Source: Owenia fusiformis (taxonomy: Eukaryota > Annelida > Polychaeta > Sabellida > Oweniidae). Taken from it: a stretch of 64,000 bases of DNA. This document shows positions 37,313-49,483 of this stretch, in pieces. The stretch covers positions 27,411,936 through 27,475,935 of the forward strand of contig CAIIXF020000006.1 of the NCBI GenBank assembly GCA_903813345.2, given 5' to 3'. Below the pieces are notes generated by a model. The model did no database searches, was not told where the DNA came from, and saw only the letters and a list, made by a program, of their open reading frames with translations. The stretch's first letter is position 1. Every line of letters begins with the position of its first letter. A program made the translations under genes and the position numbers.

Positions 37313-38060
37313 TAATAAGCCTGTGCACAATTTACATTGTTTTGCCACTCGTACCACGTGGCATTAAATGAGCCTGTGCACAATTTACATTGTTTTGCCA
37401 CTCGTATCACTTGGCATGTAATAAGCCTGTGCACAACTTACATTGTTTTGCCACTCGTACCACGTGACATTTAATAAGCCTGTGCACAATTTACATTGTT
37501 TTGCCACTCGTATCATCACTTGGCATTTAATAAGCCTGTGCACAATTTACATTGTTTTGCCACTCGTATCATCACTTGGTATTTAATAAGCCTGTGCACA
37601 ATTTACATTGTTTTGCCACTCGTATCATCACTTGGCATTTAATAAGCCTGTGCACAATTTACATTGTTTTGTCACTCTTACCACGTGGAGTTTAATAAGC
37701 CTGTGCACAGCTTTCATTGTTTTGCAAATCGTACCACGTGGCATTTAATAAGCCTGTGCACAATTTACATTGTTTTGTCACTCTTACCACGTGGAGTTTA
37801 ATAAGCCTGTGCACAGCTTTCATTGTTTTGCCAATCGTACCATGTGGCATTTAATAAGCCTGTGCACAATTTACATTGTTTTGTCACTCTTACCACGTGG
37901 AGTTTAATAAGCCTGTGCACAGCTTTCATTGTTTTGCAAATCGTACCACGTGGCATTTAATAAGCCTGTGCACAATTTACATTGTTTTGTCACTCTTACC
38001 ACGTGGAGTTTAATAAGCATGTGCACAACTTACATTGTTTGCCACTCATATCACTCGGGT
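37313..38060 (+). repeat. Minisatellite, 14 copies of about 54 bp, many with CCACGTGG
   Basis: AATAAGCCTGTGCACAATTT recurs 14 times from 37313 to about 38020 with spacing of 51-57 bp. Each unit continues CATTGTTTTGCCACTCGTAC. About eight units contain the palindrome CACGTG. A two-unit higher-order pattern (units with CACAGCTTTC alternating with CACAATTTAC) appears in the right half, showing local amplification. Confidence 0.95.
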
Positions 38061-38348
38061 TTTCTCCAGATGACAATATGAACATCATACCTTTTTCATA
38101 ATACATGTACGTGTCAATATGATAGTTGAAATAATATTGAAGTCTGAAATGGAAATGCATACTAGTAGTTGAATTTTACGGCAATATTCAAAGTGATATT
38201 AAATTGAAACCTCTCATTCAGAGAGGGATTTTACCATTATTATACTTTACAATAACTTGTATAAGTAAAGTACGGGGGAGATGTTTACAGTTCCATTGGT
38301 TGTCTTAACGTTCGCCTCTTATTCTAGTGTTACCTTTATATCAACATA

Positions 38349-39225
38349 CACTCCCCTCCATAAGTTTGGCAACCTTTTTTCCCCATTGAACTATGTGTTA
38401 AGGCCTCTTTATCTTTGAATTTTTATTTACTTAACCGGCGATGAAATAACTTATAATATTGATGGAAACGTAACTTGACTTTATTTCCAATACCTCCAAA
38501 TTTTCTCAATTTTTTTCCTCAATTACAAATTGTCGAAAATTGATGATAAATTTGATGAATTTTTGAAAATCGTCATTCCCATGTAATCCAATGGGAAATG
38601 GAGGGTTCGGGGCAAATCAGAAATCGGGATATCTTTTCAGTAAAAGATTCAGCAAAAAATATTTTTATATAGAGAATTGAATTGTCTAACTTTTTTGAAC
38701 ACTAAGTGTTTAACTTATTTGATGAATATTAAAGTTACAGCGCTTCAAAGTCATTTTTGAAAATAATTTTTTGGCTCCTGTGTTATTTCAATGGGAGAGG
38801 TTTTTTGAAAAACAATTTTGACTTTAAAGCCCTACAACTTTGTTGAACCTGAAGAAACATATCATTTTTTTTGTTAAATAAAGTTAGCAAATTCAATTGC
38901 CTGCCTAACTCGTATTTTTTGCAAGGACTCGGATGGATGGATATTCAGTCATATGACTTGCGGCAAACCTACCATTTCCCATTGGTTAACATGGGAATGT
39001 CGATTTTCAAAAATTCATCAAATTTATCATCAATTTTCGACAATTTGTAATTGAGGAAAAAAATTGAGAAAATTTGGAGGTATTGGAATTAAAGTCAAAT
39101 TACGTTTCCATATTTAATATAAATATTTTCATCGCAGGTTAAGAGAATAAAAATTCAAAGGTAAATAGGCTTTAACACGTAGTTCAATGGGGGGAAAAAG
39201 GTTGCCAAACTTATGGAGGGGAGTG
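38349..39225. mobile_element. Tc1/mariner-like MITE with CACTCCCCTCCATAAGTTTG termini
   Basis: The left end CACTCCCCTCCATAAGTTTG and the inverted right end are flanked by TA (38347-38348 and 39226-39227). Long inverted arms share AATTTTTATTTACTTAACC, GATGGAAACGTAA and CCCATTGGATTAC-type phrases. No coding sequence. Other copies: 50187-50945 (complete), 41639-42080 (one arm), 52374-52401 (terminus only). Confidence 0.88.
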
Positions 39226-40434
39226 TAGCTAGCTATGTATTCACCTGGCAATGAGAGGCTCAATGGATCGATCGATCCATCTTTTTAGGTTTTCATTGTG
39301 GGACAACTGATAAAAAGAAGCTGTCTAGCTAAATGGAAATTAGTTAAGCAAAATAAAGGCTCAAATAGTATAAAAATGACGTTATTTATCCCATGGTTTG
39401 AATATACAGTTAGAAAGGGGGATTACTAAGAATTAGTATATAATAACAGTACGAAAGTCTAATCGGTTAAAAAAATTAATTTGGACGAAAACCTTTTCTA
39501 CTCATCATGTCTTTTATCGCATTCAGTAATGTCACTGTGTCAGCTTTGAGAGTCATGAAGTCCTATGGAGCAAATTCATTTTCGACATTTTACATATTTA
39601 GTTTGTTACTTATTTTTTCATTCATGTAAAATGGATTTTAATAACGTTTGAGATTAAATTGTTTTGGTTTTTCTTAAAAAAATAACTAAAATAAATGTTT
39701 AATTCACCCCTGGTTATGAAATGATTAATAGGACAACTTTGTAACAAGTGAGTAACGATTGTGACGTAAGCAGACCAGATCCTCAAAGCTGGAACTATCG
39801 CCTTTCAAATGGTATATTGAAATATAAGGACAAATTGCGTCATTTATTTTTCATTAGAACGGACTTAGTAGCTCTCGTTTGCTGAGCTAAATGACCGTTC
39901 TACAATTCCATACCAAACACTACTTCAATTAACTATCCAGGATGTTTATTGTGTTGAAAAAGTTCTTAAAGATTAGCTATACCTATAATCAGTGTAGGCC
40001 CTAAGGGCCGGTCCGCTAACTAGGTTACTTTTCACCTGGACCAGTTGATTATTTCACTAGGTATAGGAAAATAACATTGCACCTGGTCGGTAATGCCATT
40101 TTGACCAGCAAGCTTCAGATCCTTAGAGCCTACTCTGCCTATGATAGCTTTTTCAAAATACTTGTAATTAACTAAGTACTGGTTCGGAGAATTGCTTATA
40201 TGTTGAAAGACCTGTTATAGAGTGTCTTGTGCAACAATTCTTTTTAGGATTTTGTTAAAACATCAGGGTGGCCTTCTAAAACTGTCTCGATCTTATAGGT
40301 CGAGCAGCGTGTGTATATCTAGAAATATATAGTGTCAAAGGGAAAAAGGGGGTAGGGTGCTTCCTCTGGTGTGTCTGAGCGTTAACATCTGCAGCCTCTA
40401 GTCAGATCGACTAACAAAACAACCTTTTTTGGGG

Positions 40435-40560
40435 TTGTCGAGTTGGCCGAGAGGGCTTGAGCGCCAGCACGTTTAGGCTAGGCGATTGGGCCGTAACCAC
40501 GAGGTTGCGAGTTCGAGACGCGTGTGCTCCTTGCGTTTATTCATTTATATATATGGAAGG
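40435..40560 (+). repeat. tRNA-derived SINE, best-preserved copy
   Basis: The head GTTGTCGAGTTGGCCGAGAG has a Leu/Ser-type A box (TGGCCGAGAGG), then GAGCGCCAGCAC, AACCACGAGGTTGCGAG, a B-box-like GAGTTCGAGAC, then a tRNA-unrelated tail GTGCTCCTTGCGTTTATTCA ending in TATATATATGG. It is not an intact tRNA: acceptor pairing and anticodon arm are disrupted. Four related copies occur on the minus strand of this window. Confidence 0.85.
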
Positions 40561-41002
40561 AATCATGGAGATAAATGTTGTACTTCACGTAACGCACATT
40601 CATTCACATGTTTGTCTAAAAATCAAATTAGTTTTCCTCATACTAATTCGCTTCTTAAAAGAGAGTTTCGTTTGTAACTAGACATTATACTATTCTAGTA
40701 ATATTGCACCAATGTTCTTTGATTGCTTATTTTTCAAGTGTCGAATTGATTGATCCACATATACAAATGGTGGTTCGGAGACTTAGCTAGAATTAACTGC
40801 CAGTTGCATGTACATAATACAATGTATACGTATAAATTAAGAAAATAAGAGAATTTTTGCAAGAACTTTACAAGTACTCTCTGAACATCTAAAGTACTTT
40901 TTTCAAATTGGCCCTTGCAATGATTTCATGTCACGTATTTAACTGTTTGCATTATTCAAAGCACGAATTCAGTGAATGTGTTGTTATAACCATTAGACGG
41001 CC

Positions 41003-41233
41003 TTGGGATGTTGTCCTTTTATGCTGAATGTTATTCGAAGATCAAATGCTACTTCACATAAGGACGATGATAGCTTAAATAACGGGTTTAATCGAGTCGC
41101 TACACACTTCCCCACTGTGAAGTCGTGTTTGTCCCAGAACTCTACTATATCAATTAATTTAAACACTGTGATATCAGCATATTGTCATTCATCAGTATTA
41201 GCGGTCGGGAACTTTAGGAATAACAGTATTTAG
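41003..41233 (+). other. Conserved block of segmental duplication (partner of 24163-24420), ORF-like
   Basis: A frame opening with TTG runs 76 codons and aligns with copy A through NVIRRxNA, VATHxP, CLSQxS and ISAxCHSSxL. Length changes between the copies keep this one frame open, but the frame is short and has no ATG at the aligned start. Coding status is undecided. Confidence 0.3.
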
Positions 41234-41638
41234 AAGAATAATTTAATAGTAATTTAATATAAAGGGGAAAATATAAAATATTTCGTTTGGCTACAACAAC
41301 ATGCAAAGGAACTTTATGAATGGAGTAGTATCGGATTTTCATCGTTATGGAATCCTTGAAATAACTAAACATATCGACAATTTAAATTCAGAGGCTTTTG
41401 GGAATATTTTCTTTCATGCAACTTCTTGTTAATCATATCAGTCCTTTCATACAGTGGCAGAATCGATGCTCAATCAAAATATTTTGAATATCCTGTCGTT
41501 TTATCTAGTTTAGAATTATAAACACGCAAGATGTTTGTCGTGAACAATTGAGTTCTCTCACAAGAATTTTAGATAAACTTGAGCAAAATATTCTGCCTTA
41601 TTATACCTTCAAAATGTCTTGATAAATAAACACACAAA

Positions 41639-42080
41639 CACTCCCCTCCATAAAGTTGGCAACCTTAGCTTCCCCATTGAACTACGTGTTAAAGCCTCTT
41701 TACGTTTGAATTTTTATTTACTTAACCTGCGATGAAAATACTTATAATTTTGATGGAAACGTAACTTGACTTTTATTTCCAATACCCCCAAATTTTCTCA
41801 ATCTCAATTACAATAGGTCGATTGATGATTTTGATGAATTTTTGAAAATTGACATTCCTTATGTTAACCAATGGGAAATGGTAGGTTTGCCGCAAGTCAT
41901 ATACACGTAGCAGAATATCCATCCATCCGAGTACTTGCAAAAATACAAGTCAGGTAGGCAATTGAATTTTCTAACTATATTTAGCCAAAAATGAGACGTT
42001 TCTTCAGGTTCAACAAAGTTATAGGTCGTTAAAGTCAAAATTGTTCATCAAAAAACCTCTCGCATTGAAATAACACAGTA
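41639..42080. mobile_element. One-arm fragment of the CACTCCCCTCC MITE
   Basis: It starts CACTCCCCTCCATAAAGTTG, runs through the same arm phrases as 38349-39225 and stops at the fold centre near AAATAACACAGTATGAG. The second arm and right TIR are missing, and there is no left TA. Confidence 0.8.
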
Positions 42081-42621
42081 TGAGTATATAATTATTGTGA
42101 GATATGGATCTCATTTGATGAGGAATAGAATTCTCAAAAGCTTATGAAATTATGATGTTTTCTCCCAATAACAATGTTTGTAAACCAAACACTCTTGTGT
42201 TAATGTATCGAAAGGTATTGAATAACATGTTTATCCTAATTGAAATAGTTCACGATGATATGTATTCCCTATATGCCTACATTATGTGTTTCCAAAATTT
42301 ACTGGACATGAAAGTTGTATACCTAAATAAGCTGAGACCAACTTCAATCTCACTTGTCTAAAGTCCAATATTTTGTTAGAGAAGAGATAAAAAAGTTGAA
42401 AATTCAAAATATGCAAATTCACATTTGTTGGAGGGGTTACAACTAGACATCGGTATACATGATATGAGTCCCTTCTATTTTTAATTAGCTAAGTAACGTT
42501 GTATATCTTCTTCTGTTTCTACCTCGAAATCTAGACAATGGCAAGGCAATTGAAGTGCCTATTAAATGTTGTACCTCGTGTTACTGTTGAGTACCCTTAC
42601 CTAAATTGAGATCCATCACCT

Positions 42622-42891
42622 GGGGCGGTGAATTCGTACGATCCGCGATCCAATCCGGATAAATTTCGTCATGGTAATGATGTATTGTGGGATTGATCCA
42701 AGAATTAATCCAAAAATCGGTGAATTCGTACGATCCTGAGATTTCAATGCAAATGCAAATTGGATAAATCTTGGGGATTCCCCCTCATAATTATCGGATC
42801 GTACGAATTCACCAAATATTTATCGGTCGATTTATCCCAAAAGATAAAATTTATCCGGATTAGATTGGGGATCGTACGAATTCACGGCCCC
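42622..42891. mobile_element. Inverted-repeat element with four GAATTCGTACGATC motifs
   Basis: Left end GGGGCGGTGAATTCGTACGA; right end TCGTACGAATTCACGGCCCC. Two further internal copies of the same motif occur, one in each orientation (about 42719 and 42799). Subterminal GGATAAAT/ATTTATCC phrases are also inverted. Non-coding, about 270 bp. Confidence 0.82.
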
Positions 42892-43314
42892 GGGACCAGA
42901 AAGATAATCGTATTTGATAAAACCCTGGATCTTAATTCAGATAAACGTGACAGCTTATCATATGAGCGATCGCTTTCGAAGAGACATCATCGCTGGAATG
43001 ATTAGGATCTACTTTATTTCAATTGTTTGGGATTCCGAGCTCTGAAGATTTCTAAGTAATTGAACTGCCAGAAAATATGATAACTAAATCGAAAACGTAT
43101 TAAATTAATTGCAATCTGGTAGCTAGGTGTCAAGAAAGTGTCACCCCTTGTATACCATATATTTCATTATCTCATTTTAAATAATTGAGTGGTTTCCTTG
43201 GCATTTATCTCAAATTTTCTATCTAATTGTAATTGCAAAAAATAACTTATCCAACTCGAAAAGTAGATATCATAAGTTGAATAAGCAAGCATCTGTTGTT
43301 TCATACGTCATAAA

Positions 43315-43395
43315 TAGATAAACGTAGAACCTAACGCGTTTCGAACTCACGACATCTCGGTTATGGTCATACATTTTGGCCTAACCTGTATGAGA
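43315..43395 (-). repeat. tRNA-derived SINE copy, highly diverged
   Basis: On the minus strand AACCGAGATGTCGTGAGTTCG is followed by AAACGCGTTAGG and a TACGTTTATCTATTTA tail, aligning with the 3' half of the copy at 40435-40560. Confidence 0.5.
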
Positions 43396-43744
43396 ATATA
43401 TAATTGTTAATTTAGCCTTATCTAGACATCCTAATCAACCCTTGTGTTGGATTAAACGCAAGATACGACATCAGAAAAATAATTTTCAATGGACATAGAA
43501 TCCTAACCAAGCGTCTTATGATAGATTAGAGAAAGATTGATATACAGATTACACCAGATCATATTAGCTACTAATGAGATGTTTTTCAATAATTGATCTA
43601 TGTTTAGCCAACCTAGTGCCCGCGTGAAGTTATTTACTCACCGTTACTCATAGCAACCGTAGAGGGTAGTAGCATATGTTAGCAAAAAGCCAAAGGGAAG
43701 ACAAAAGCACAACTGGGCATGTGAAAACCAAACCCCAATATCTC

Positions 43745-44830
43745 AAAATATGATTCAACAACACATTGACTATACAATATTGAATCCACACTTAGTAATG
43801 AAAGTATACATACTGAATACTGAAACACATTGACTATACTAGATTGAATCCACAACTAGTATTGAAAGTATACCTACTAAAAAGTTTATAGAGAAATAAC
43901 ATTTGATCCGACCATACCATTTGCAAAATTACTAAAAAAATCTTAAAATGATTCAACATATTGACTATACTAGATATTGATTGAATCCACAACGAGTATT
44001 GAAAGTATACCTACTAGAATGTTTATAAGGAAATAACATTTGATCCGACCATACCATTTACATGATTACTAAAAAAAACTTAAGATATTATCCAACAACA
44101 CATTGACTATAATAGATTGAATCCACACCTAGTATTGAAAGTATACATACTGAATTTAAGCTTATAAAGAAATAACATTTGATCCGACCAGACCATTTAC
44201 ATGATTACTAAAAAACCTTAAAATATAATCCAACAACACATTGACTATACTAGATATAGATTGAATCCACCACTAGTATTGAAAGTATACTGTACCTACT
44301 AAAAAGTTTATGAAGAAATAACATTTGATCCGACCATACCATTTGCAAAATTACTCAAAAATCTTAAAATATGATCCAACACATTGACTATACTAGATAT
44401 AGATTGAATCCACAACTAGTATTGAAAGTATACCTACTAAAAAGTTTATAAAGAAATAACATTTGATCCGACCATACCATTTGCAAAATTACTAAAAAAT
44501 CTTAAAATATGATCCAACAAATTGACTATACTAGATATTGATTGAATCCGCAACTAGTATTGAAAGTATACCTACTAAAAAAGTTTATAAGGAAATAACA
44601 TTTGATCCGACCATACCATTTACATGATTACTAAAAAATCTTAAAATATGATCCAACACATTGACTATACTAGATATAGATTGAATCCACAGCAACTAGT
44701 ACCTACTTAAAAAGTTTATAAAGAAATAACTTTTGATCCGACCATACCATTTGAAAAATTACTAAAAAACTTAAGATATGATGCAACAACACATTGACTA
44801 TACTAGATATAAATTGAATCCACGACTAGT
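43745..44830 (+). repeat. Satellite array, about 8 units of roughly 137 bp
   Basis: ATTGACTATACTAGAT recurs near 43764, 43830, 43968, 44103, 44240, 44383, 44522, 44659 and 44795. The first interval is half-length. Units contain AAATAACATTTGATCCGACC, ATACCATTTGCAAAATTACT and AGTATTGAAAGTATACCTAC. The array is present only in duplication copy B. Confidence 0.93.
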
Positions 44831-46121
44831 AAAAACAATGTACGACATGACACTAGACAGGTCTTCGTCTTAAGGTAACAAAATCTAATTCATTGTTAGC
44901 TGACAATCTTTATGGAGATAAATTCTGGTGGAAATACGTCAATCTATCTCTTGAACTAACCAATTTGGCGTTCATGTTTACGAAGCACTATAGTACACGA
45001 TCATAGTCAGATTTTTTGTAAGGCCTCATCATGATTGTAAAGCAGCATATGGATTATTTCATACAACTAATAAATCACGCGCTGTGCGGTTCCTTAATTA
45101 ATGAGGGTATACCGTTGTACATATATCGGTCTTTAATAAAGTAATTGTTCATCCCGAATGGACTGAATGTAATCACAAAGAACATATCTTAATACTCATG
45201 TATATCTCAATTACATACTGTTGAGCGTAATTAGTAATGTACTGATGTATGCTCCCTATAATACGGAAAACTATGTTTGCTTAGCTTTTAATCTCGATTT
45301 CTAATGTAACGACTTATATTAGATATGAGACATTTTTGGAATAAAGACAAGAAGATGGGATTTGGTTTTCAAGATACGATTTGGATTGTCAATTTGCAAT
45401 TTTTAAACCTAGATCTTTCAACAAGTTGAACTTACCAAGGAAACCTTCCGTATACACATTCCAATTATTTTTCCTAGAAACAACGACCGTTACAAAGTAA
45501 ATAATTTTGATTTCACGAAACTCTGACCTGAAAGTATTAGATTATAAAAGAAGTTTACTATCACATCAATTGTTGCTTTCTCTTTCCGCATTCAAAAATT
45601 GCGTGGCCAGTTTATGTTATGAAAACCCGAGGTTACGAGCATTGGTATCAAACGTTTTAATAAATATGAATAACGGTCGGGGAATAACCTTAGTTTGAAT
45701 TAATACTATGGTTGACATAACGAGAGTAATTGATTAATGTTTTAAATCAAACATGATGCTACGACCAACAATAGTTTGCTATGATGAATGTTATTTTTGT
45801 TATAATGGTTGAGGCACCGAACGATATTGATAATTCAAACTCGATTTGAAGGTAGAAGACTCATAGTTGACCAAAATAGGGTCGAACAAGGCATTAACAT
45901 GCAAAATGGCACCATCTGCCATTTGTTACAGACGATGAACCCTAATCGCCGACCGCCGAACACGAACAGTCGAATACCGTCCACAAGAAGTTAGGGACTA
46001 CAACAATATGTCACCATTCTTTAGTGACATGAAAACGTCATCCTAAATTGTGCTTTCATAAGCAAGGGGCAATTTTCCAACATTTTAAGGGGGCCCTCAA
46101 CGTAAGTTGTTTATTTGTTCG

Positions 46122-46460
46122 TGGAACCATTCAGTAAAATTACGACGTCTTTGCACTTTAAAGTGCTCCTGAGACCGTCTACCCAAAGTTGGCTCGCTAT
46201 CTTGATGCAACCACGCACTCATTGGTGGAACCATTCTGTAACATTACGATTTCTCTGCACCGAAGTTCTCGTGAGACATTTGACAACGTGTACCCAAAGT
46301 TGGCACGCTATATTGATGCAAACACTGATCATGACTCATTGGTGGAACCATTCAGTCATTTCTCTGCACCATGATGTCCAATCAAGATCATCCGAGTACC
46401 TTTGAGCTCCTGAGACGTTTGACAACGTCTACCCAAAGTGGGCATGCTATATCGACGTAG
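46122..46460 (+). repeat. Three-copy tandem repeat, period about 104-117 bp
   Basis: GGTGGAACCATTC (46123, 46227, 46344) and GTCTACCCAAAGTTGGC-type phrases recur. The open frames across it are repetitive and change phase between units, so a gene is not supported. Confidence 0.7.
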
Positions 46461-46639
46461 TTTATGATTGAGCTCTTGTATTTATCCAAATAGTGTTATA
46501 CAATTAGACTTCCCGGGTTAGACTTGTGCTAAAAATTATTCAGAAATCTGGTACACCTGGACTATCTTTCAGATAAGCAGTATTTCTAAATATTAAGCAG
46601 TGAGTTAACAACCAATGCAGGCGAACCAAACGCAATATA

Positions 46640-47556
46640 CAGGGTGTTCAAAAAAAACGCAACCCAAAGAAATCGCAATATCTTGGAAAATACTAATCCA
46701 ATTATGTTCATATTTTCAGGAAAGAAAGAAGAGACTGTGTATGTATAGCCCTGTTGTTAGTTAGTTGTAAAACATGATATCTTGGACACTTTCTCAAAAG
46801 ACAGTTGTACTAGCAAAATATGAAAAACGTGAATGGAAAATCATTATATCTTGGAAAATATTAATTCAATTATGTTCATTCTTTCAGGAAAAGAAGAAGA
46901 GACTGTGTATGTATAGCTCCTGTTGTCAGTAAGCTATAAAACATGTTGCCTTGTACACCTGCTCAAATGACAGTTGTACTAGGAAAATATGAAAATGCAG
47001 TCAGAGGTGACTGCCACAGCAATAAAACCAAATAACTTTCTAACCATGGTGATTTGGCACTTCAGATTTGGCACAAATTATCCTCGTTCAATGTGTAGTG
47101 AATTTGTGGAGTTTCATCAAAATCACTCCAGGGACTTTACAGTCATGGTCAAAATGGCTTCTTAAGTCTCTCTGAACCAGGGCGTTTGACTGCGATTTGA
47201 AAGCATTTCAGCCATAATTGTAAAGTCCCTGAAGTGATTTTGATTTCACTCAACAGATTTACCATACAATGAATATGAAAATGATTTGTGCCAAATTTGA
47301 AGAGCCAAAGCACTATGGTTAGGAAGTTATTTAATTTTTTCGCGGATGCTGTCACCCCTGATTTGGTTTTTCATATTTTCCTCGTACAACTGTCTTTTGA
47401 GCAGGTGTCCAAGGCATCATGTTTTACAACTAACCATTTACAGGAGCTGTTCATACACAGTCTCTTCTTTATTCCCTGAAAATATGAACATAATTGACCC
47501 AGCATTTTTCAAGATATAGCGATTTCTTTGGGTTGCGTTTTTTTTTTAACACCCTG
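46640..47556. mobile_element. Mariner-like foldback TIR element (CAGGGTGTTC family), TA-flanked
   Basis: Left CAGGGTGTTCAAAAAAAACG and the inverted right end are flanked by TA (46638-46639, 47557-47558). Arms of more than 400 bp are inverted copies. The left arm has an extra direct duplication of about 165 bp (ATCTTGGAAAATA at 46680 and 46850). No transposase similarity was recognised. Confidence 0.87.
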
Positions 47557-47764
47557 TATATCTGCAATTTTTGCTTCGATATTTTCAAAGCATTATTGTT
47601 GAATTCCATGGATTCTGCTAGATATAAGATTATCCCATTAGCGACGTAATAGATTATCTTTGTTAAGCATTAATCTGATGTATCGTAATATGTTATTAAA
47701 AATCAGTCTTGAATTATCTTCCTTTCTGTCTGACTTAATCTTTATTTGACTACACGTTAGTATA

Positions 47765-48367
47765 CAGGGTTGGCCAAAACATAATACCTAGTTTAAAGAT
47801 GAATATCATATGATACATGTTATATCATGTCATGTATTATATATCATATTAAAGATAAATCATTTCCTAACAATATGACACCGTCCGTTAGAAAAATCGT
47901 TGTTTTCCTGTGGAGTTAGAGGCTAAAATTGACACCAGGGGTTTCATGAGTGACCAAGAAAATATATTCACTGCTGATTTCCAATTTGTGAAAAATAGAG
48001 AGAAAATAAAAGTTTAGTGCAAAATTTTCACCAATAATAATATATCTTTTGAATCAACTGTCAATTGTGTATTACTCTTCTATAATGATTCAGTCAAGCA
48101 TATTGAGTTCAGCTGTGACTGCAATATGAAGGGAAATACTGGAATTTTCATTTTTTGATTTTTGGTCGCTCATGACACCCTTGGTGTCAATTTTGATTCA
48201 GCCTCTAACTCCACAAGAAAACAAGAGTTTTTTAATCGGATGGTGTCGCATTGTATGGAAATGATTTATCTTTAAAATGATATATGAAACATGCCATGGT
48301 TTATCATATCATATCATATGAATCATTCACCTTCATACTTGGGTATTGTTTTTTGGCCTTAAACCTG
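47765..48367. mobile_element. Mariner-like foldback TIR element (CAGGGTTGGCC family), TA-flanked
   Basis: Left CAGGGTTGGCCAAAACATAA; the inverted right end is less exact (TTTTGGCCTTAAACCTG). TA at 47763-47764 and 48368-48369. Arms share ATCATATGAT-rich phrases and CCTCTAACTCCACAAG-type phrases. Non-coding. Confidence 0.82.
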
Positions 48368-48834
48368 TATGTGTGAAATATTTTGATTCCCATGAGCTGA
48401 TATACAAAAATAGTTTAATAAAGATTCTCAATTGAGAAATAGGTAATTTTATAAAAGGATTTCGCATCTTTTTTAGATTTCATTTAAAAGAAAAAAGTCC
48501 CAAGCTGACAGTGCCATCTTTTTCAATGAAAGCAACATTCTTCATTGCGTCATTTTACACATTTATGTAGTCGCCGTCCACAAAAAAGTTGGAGACTATA
48601 ACAATACAACTATGATGGTAACATAAAAATCTCGATTGATCGTGATGCATAGCGTTGACTCATCAATACATGCATTAACTACTAGTATTGTTTATTAATT
48701 TTAAAGATAATGTATTTAATAATTTAACCCAGTTGAATTTTATATACACTGTTGCTCGTACATCTGCAATATTTGGCAAAAACAGTTTAATGTCTTTATT
48801 ATGAGAATTACAAACGTTTTCATTGTTAAATTGG

Positions 48835-48950
48835 GATTTTTTATAATTTTTTTATTTCAAAGAATAAGCATGTTAAAGCAACTGCAAAAAAACAATTACA
48901 ATACAGTTCCATGGTAAACATACAATTTACAATTTTACAATACATGAATA
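48835..48950 (-). repeat. Dispersed repeat, retroelement 3' end (partner of 11405-11520)
   Basis: On the minus strand it ends TTCTTTGAAATAAAAAAATT plus an AT-rich tail, closely matching 11405-11520 over the whole length. Confidence 0.65.
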
Positions 48951-49158
48951 ACGGTTTTTAATATTGAATAGATGACTGGATCTGGAAATAATATTTATTT
49001 ACCATACGCACAAAAAGATGTCTCTAGCTATTTATGGATGGACTTTAAGGCCTCGCTCCTAGCATTTGAACGATGTTTTAATAGAAGTAAATCAATACCC
49101 TCTGAATAGCTGAAAGCCTTTATAAAAAGTATACACTAACATAAAGCAATGTTTTTGA

Positions 49159-49350
49159 TTGCCAACGCATGCATTTACTACAGATGTGTTGGAATATGAA
49201 ACATGGTATTCACCTGGAGGACCTAATAACGAACAATCGCTACCGGATGGCACATATGTACTGCAGGAAGAGCAGCAAAAAATCGAAATCACATTGAAAT
49301 CACATTGTATGCCAAACGAGACGGTTGATGGGATTGCCATTAGCTCATAG
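49159..49350 (+). other. Open frame, possible terminal exon, unidentified
   Basis: The frame has non-repetitive, protein-like composition: YETWYSPGGPNNEQSLPDG, then YVLQEEQQKIEITLKSHCMP and a stop at 49348-49350. A TACTACAG acceptor-like site lies at its start (about 49182) and GTAAGT follows the stop at 49361. No family was recognised and no partner exons found. It may be chance. Confidence 0.25.
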
Positions 49351-49483
49351 TCACCCGGATGTAAGTATATCTATAGCACTCTGATTAGTCTGATACCATT
49401 GTAATTGTTTTCCAATTAGCCTCATAACAAAACTCTTAGAGGGGAGATGACATAGTTTATAATGATGAGTCTTAAGTTTGAAT

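Larger units (their letters stand above)
35915..47762 (+). repeat. Ancient tandem segmental duplication, copy B
   Basis: Directly follows copy A (22440-35115) with about 0.8 kb between recognised ends, in the same orientation and anchor order (coordinates under copy A). It differs by its own insertions: the 54-bp minisatellite (37.3 kb), TIR elements (38.3, 41.6 and 46.6 kb), a SINE (40.4 kb) and the 137-bp array (43.7 kb). The right limit coincides with the TIR element starting at 47765. Confidence 0.75.

Noticed and set aside
40435-40535. Possible tRNA-Leu or tRNA-Ser gene
   Set aside because: A and B boxes are recognisable, but acceptor and anticodon stems do not pair and a non-tRNA tail with related copies shows it is a SINE.
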